Positions 61,347-64,000 of a DNA stretch of 64,000 nucleotides are shown piece by piece. The notes beneath the pieces are model-generated. The model was not told the DNA's origin, made no database searches, and saw only the letters and a program-made list of their open reading frames with translations. How positions within the stretch are numbered: the first letter of the stretch is position 1; each line of letters begins with the position of its first letter. The translations under genes were made by a program, and so were the position numbers. Source of the DNA: Bog-473 sp963766995 (lineage in GTDB: Bacteria > Actinomycetota > Acidimicrobiia > Acidimicrobiales > RAAP-2); NCBI GenBank assembly GCA_963766995.1, contig CAVYCE010000003.1, positions 1 through 64,000 on the forward strand, in the 5' to 3' direction.

Positions 61347-62444
61347 TCAGAAGATGCGCAATGTCTCGTGTTCGTTCTGCAGGTCAATACTCCGGTACGT
61401 GCACTGACCGCCGAGACGTTGCGGGAAGCTGACGGCGATTAACCAGACGGCCACGATGCGCCCCGGGGTCTCGCCACCGATGGCCCTGGCCCGATCGGCC
61501 CAGACGTTTCGAGCTTCGTCTATCCAGGTCCCGAGCCCTTCGGTTCCGGAACGGATGACGAGGTGCGTCTCTCGCGCATCCCAGTGCGGGAGTGGGCACT
61601 GGTAGGCCGTCTCAGGCGGCAGCGCGGCACTCCAGTGGTAAGTCAGGTCCAATCCGTCGTCGAACTGCACCGCGATGCTCAGGTAGTCGTGGGTGAGCAG
61701 CGTGTCCTCGGCCTGAGTGGACGGGAGTGCGTCCACCTTCCACGACCAGGTGAGCGTGGTGTCCTCAGTCAGTTCGAGGTGTGCCTCCTTGGTGATGATG
61801 GCGGCATCCCCCGAGGTGTGGCACTGAATGGCATCCCCAGCTACCGAGAAGGTCTCGCTTGGTCCGAGGAACCACAAGTGCTCCCAGCCCTCGGGCGGTC
61901 GGGCCGGATCGGTGTCGATGCGATCGGCCTCGGTCTCCAGGCTGGTGACGAGGTGGGACTCGGGATCGGCCTGGTCGGACAGGGCGCGTAGGGCGGCGGC
62001 TGGATCGGCGCCCTCGGCCCAGTGGATAAGCAGCACCGTGGTCCCGCCCGAGAGGAACTCGTAGGCCACCGGGTCCATGTCGATAGCTCCGTCGTGATCC
62101 TTCCATTCGGCCGGGATGGCGTTCCCGAGCTGAATGGCGCCGTCGTGCGTCGCCGTGAAGGTGTGCGTAGCCCGCGAGCCTCGGATCAGAGGGCCCTTGC
62201 CTCCAACGCGCAGCCACACCTGGAAGCCGGGGTCGAGCCATACGTCGGGCTCCACCACCACGATGCGACCGTGACGAATGACGGTGATGTGGTCGCCGGC
62301 GTGGACCGAACAGCCAGTGTCGACCCAAGGTGGTTGGGTGGCCTCAAGGTCCGCGAAGGAGTAGCCCGCGATGGCGCCGCTGGCATCACGCTCCAACAGG
62401 TCCTGGAACTGCTGGCGAATCTCCTGGCGGGTGAGTTCAGCCAT
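61347..62444 (-). CDS. DUF3047-like protein with a possible lectin-like N-terminal domain
   Basis: A 365-residue soluble protein of unknown function with no signal peptide. Residues about 40-125 (VHAGDHITVIRHGRIVVVE ... TATHDGAIQLGNAIP) resemble the beta-sandwich of PA-IL-type galactose lectins. Residues about 215-365 follow the DUF3047 pattern: LTWSWKVDALP, YLSIAVQFDDGLDLTYHWS, WIDEARNVWADRARAIG and VAVWLIAVSFP. The middle segment is unassigned. It may bind sugar or a cell-envelope polymer, but the cytoplasmic prediction argues against a surface role. It lies just upstream of pyrR. Confidence 0.6.
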   Translation of the reverse strand: MAELTRQEIRQQFQDLLERDASGAIAGYSFADLEATQPPWVDTGCSVHAGDHITVIRHGRIVVVEPDVWLDPGFQVWLRVGGKGPLIRGSRATHTFTATHDGAIQLGNAIPAEWKDHDGAIDMDPVAYEFLSGGTTVLLIHWAEGADPAAALRALSDQADPESHLVTSLETEADRIDTDPARPPEGWEHLWFLGPSETFSVAGDAIQCHTSGDAAIITKEAHLELTEDTTLTWSWKVDALPSTQAEDTLLTHDYLSIAVQFDDGLDLTYHWSAALPPETAYQCPLPHWDARETHLVIRSGTEGLGTWIDEARNVWADRARAIGGETPGRIVAVWLIAVSFPQRLGGQCTYRSIDLQNEHETLRIF

Positions 62445-62636
62445 GACCTCGGCAGTTCTAGCTCAGGCCCTTGCCGAACTCACGTCGATTCATTCTCGGC
62501 TGGATTGGTAGCGAGAAGGTCAATGACCAGGACCGCCACTTTTGCTCGAGTCACAGGAAGTGTTGGTCAAGGCCGCGGGCAAACCCGGGGCGGCCCGAGG
62601 CTGCTGCATCCCCTGTGTGAATAGGAGAACTCTGCC

Positions 62637-62642
62637 TATGAT
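62637..62642 (+). promoter_or_regulatory. Possible -10 element of the secreted repeat protein gene
   Basis: TATGAT (5 of 6 to consensus) lies 27 bp before the ATG at 62670. A matching -35 is not evident. AAAGG (62659-62663) serves as ribosome site. Confidence 0.35.
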
Positions 62643-62669
62643 TCAGTCACAACGAACGAAAGGCCTGCC

Positions 62670-64000
62670 ATGCGGATGAGCGACGGCGAGCAGATGGTGT
62701 CCCGGGTGCGCAGGCACCGCCACGCAATGCCGCGCATCGCGGGAGCGATGGTGGCCACCGTTACTCTGGGCGTCCTCGGGGCGATGGGTGCGGCAATCGG
62801 ATCGTCGCAAGCCGACACGCCTGGCACCGCCATCACCGTGCCCTCCATCGAGGACTTCGCGGGAGTGGCCTGCAGTTCCGCCACCACCTGTCTGGGTGTG
62901 GGCGAGGTGCTGACCGGACACGGCGGAGAAAACGAGGGCGCTGACGTCACCATCACCAATGGCGTCCCCGGGCCGGTCGTGCTCGATCCCTACACCGCGG
63001 GACTCGACGCCGCCGCCTGCCCGACACCCAGCACCTGCTTTGCCGTCGGGTCTGGACTCAGCGGTGGGGAGATCGACACGTTTACCAATGACGTGCTTTC
63101 CTCACACGAATCACCCACGCCCGGCATTCTGCAGGGCATCGCCTGTGAGAACGTCACCGTCTGCGTGGCAGTCGGGATTGATTCCAACCTCGAGGCCGGA
63201 CCCGCAGTAGTGGTGAGTATCAACAATGGAAATCCCGAGCCACCCGTGATCGTGACTGGAGTGGCATCACTCATGAGTGTCGGTTGTTGGGGTCCGTTCT
63301 GCGAGGGTGTCGGCCAGAACACGTCGGGGCAGAGCGTGATCGTGCCGATCTCGAATGGAATCGCGGGAGCGCCGGTGGTCGTGCCTGGCGCCAGCGTGCT
63401 CTTTGGTGTTGCGTGCGCCAGTGAACACTCCTGCGTGGTGGTGGGCCGCAACAACTCGGCCAAGGGAGTCGAGGCGCCGTTCATCAATGGTGCATTGGGC
63501 AGCCTGACCGTCGTCCAGTCCACCAGTGTGCTGTTCGGTGTGGCCTGCGCCAGCGCGACGCTCTGTTCGTTGGTGGGCAGTGCCTCCAGTGGCGACGAGG
63601 GCATTGACGTGCCGTTCGACAACGGTGCGTTGGGCCCGCCATCACTGGTCCCGAGCATGGTCGGGTTCGGCGGTGTGAGTTGTGCGACGGCGACGTCGTG
63701 TGAAGCAGTGGGCCAACCCACCCCCACCACCAGAGAGGGAGCGGTCGACACCATCGCCATGCCGGTGGCCACCTCGTTGAAGGCTGCCCCGGTCAAGGTC
63801 CAGTTCAACCTTCTCAGCGGGACGTTGACGTCCGTGAGCGGCACGCTGACCCAGACCAACAGCGGAGCGCCGATTTCCGGCGCGATCTTGCAGTTCACGG
63901 CCGACGGGACCTCTCTCTGCACCGCCACCACCAATGCCAGCGGTATCGCTACCTGCGCCCCGAGCCTGAGCGGCACGCTCGCGGTCATGGAGCAGCTCGG
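62670..64000 (+). CDS. Secreted seven-repeat cysteine protein, C-terminus cut by window edge
   Basis: At least 443 residues with no stop before the window ends. A basic N-region and hydrophobic core (AMVATVTLGVLGAMGAAIG) form a signal peptide with a likely cut near SQADT. Seven units follow, each with C-x4/5-C-x2-V-G: Cys pairs 68/74, 117/123, 159/165, 206/211, 249/255, 293/299 and 338/344, spaced 42-49 residues. The pattern fits a seven-bladed beta-propeller with one disulfide per blade. From about 375 an Ig-like domain begins (VQFNLLSGTLTSVSGTL ... ILQFTADGTSLCTAT). The open frames on the opposite strand here are shadows. Similar repeats are common in Acidimicrobiia and Thermoleophilia; the function is unknown. 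Confidence 0.75.
   Translation, partial: MRMSDGEQMVSRVRRHRHAMPRIAGAMVATVTLGVLGAMGAAIGSSQADTPGTAITVPSIEDFAGVACSSATTCLGVGEVLTGHGGENEGADVTITNGVPGPVVLDPYTAGLDAAACPTPSTCFAVGSGLSGGEIDTFTNDVLSSHESPTPGILQGIACENVTVCVAVGIDSNLEAGPAVVVSINNGNPEPPVIVTGVASLMSVGCWGPFCEGVGQNTSGQSVIVPISNGIAGAPVVVPGASVLFGVACASEHSCVVVGRNNSAKGVEAPFINGALGSLTVVQSTSVLFGVACASATLCSLVGSASSGDEGIDVPFDNGALGPPSLVPSMVGFGGVSCATATSCEAVGQPTPTTREGAVDTIAMPVATSLKAAPVKVQFNLLSGTLTSVSGTLTQTNSGAPISGAILQFTADGTSLCTATTNASGIATCAPSLSGTLAVMEQL

Noticed and set aside
62990..63988. 332-residue minus-strand open frame at the right edge
   Set aside because: It is the antisense shadow of the secreted repeat protein, whose plus-strand frame has a signal peptide and seven regular Cys repeats.

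Overview
The window is one GC-rich, densely packed chromosomal segment from an actinobacterium, most likely of the Acidimicrobiia (class-level placement is inference). Pointers to the phylum are an actinobacterial integration host factor (mihF), a PriA without helicase motifs, type-2 OMP decarboxylase, the block pyrRBC-carAB-pyrD-pyrF-mihF-gmk-rpoZ-coaBC-metK-priA-def-fmt-rpe...ribD-ribBA-ribH, the block infC-rpmI-rplT-spoU-pheS-pheT, and a complete argCJBDFRGH cluster. Proteins with C-x5-C-x2-VG repeats point towards Acidimicrobiia. I saw no tRNA, rRNA, insertion sequence, phage gene or CRISPR array.

Layout. 1-730: no supported gene, one perfect hairpin. 731-4160: a cyclase-ATPase-TPR signalling protein and, convergent with it, a 3-methyladenine DNA glycosylase. 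4178-7313: a secreted copper pair (two-domain multicopper oxidase plus a beta-helix protein ending in a cupredoxin domain) behind a clear promoter and a long leader. 7320-15750 (minus): the whole arginine pathway from N-acetylglutamyl phosphate to arginine with its repressor, read as one operon from a promoter that overlaps an ARG-box-like palindrome. 15842-21155 (plus): a VOC protein, an ABC exporter with its own NarL-type two-component system, and a divergent PRPP synthetase. 21148-28484 (minus): a tandem GNAT protein, pheT, pheS, a frameshifted SpoU rRNA methylase, rplT, rpmI and infC, the last apparently starting at ATC. 28686-30901 (plus): a DUF1844-like protein and a frameshifted secreted beta-helix protein. 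31020-37374 (minus): a cold-shock-like protein, hisG, a thioesterase, a MazEF-type toxin-antitoxin pair, an alpha/beta hydrolase, and ribH-ribBA-ribD. 37489-43371 (minus): a six-gene operon that looks like uptake and breakdown of aminoethylphosphonate-type compounds, inserted between rpe and ribD. 43474-61253 (minus): rpe, a methyltransferase, fmt, def, priA, metK, coaBC, rpoZ, gmk, mihF and the pyrimidine operon. 61347-64000: a DUF3047-like protein with a possible lectin-like N-terminus, and the 5' part of a secreted seven-repeat cysteine protein cut by the window edge.

How the genes work together. carAB makes carbamoyl phosphate for both argF and pyrB, so the arginine and pyrimidine operons share a substrate and each carries its own regulator (ArgR, PyrR). 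PRPP synthetase supplies hisG and the salvage side of nucleotide metabolism; rpe and the rib genes draw on the pentose-phosphate pool. metK, fmt, def and the infC-pheST block serve translation. Three observations need checking before the annotation is relied on: two single-base frameshifts, both in C/G triplets (26575-26577 and 29370-29372), and the non-canonical infC start. Coordinates of several genes were moved from the longest open frame to starts supported by operon overlaps, ribosome binding sites or family length.
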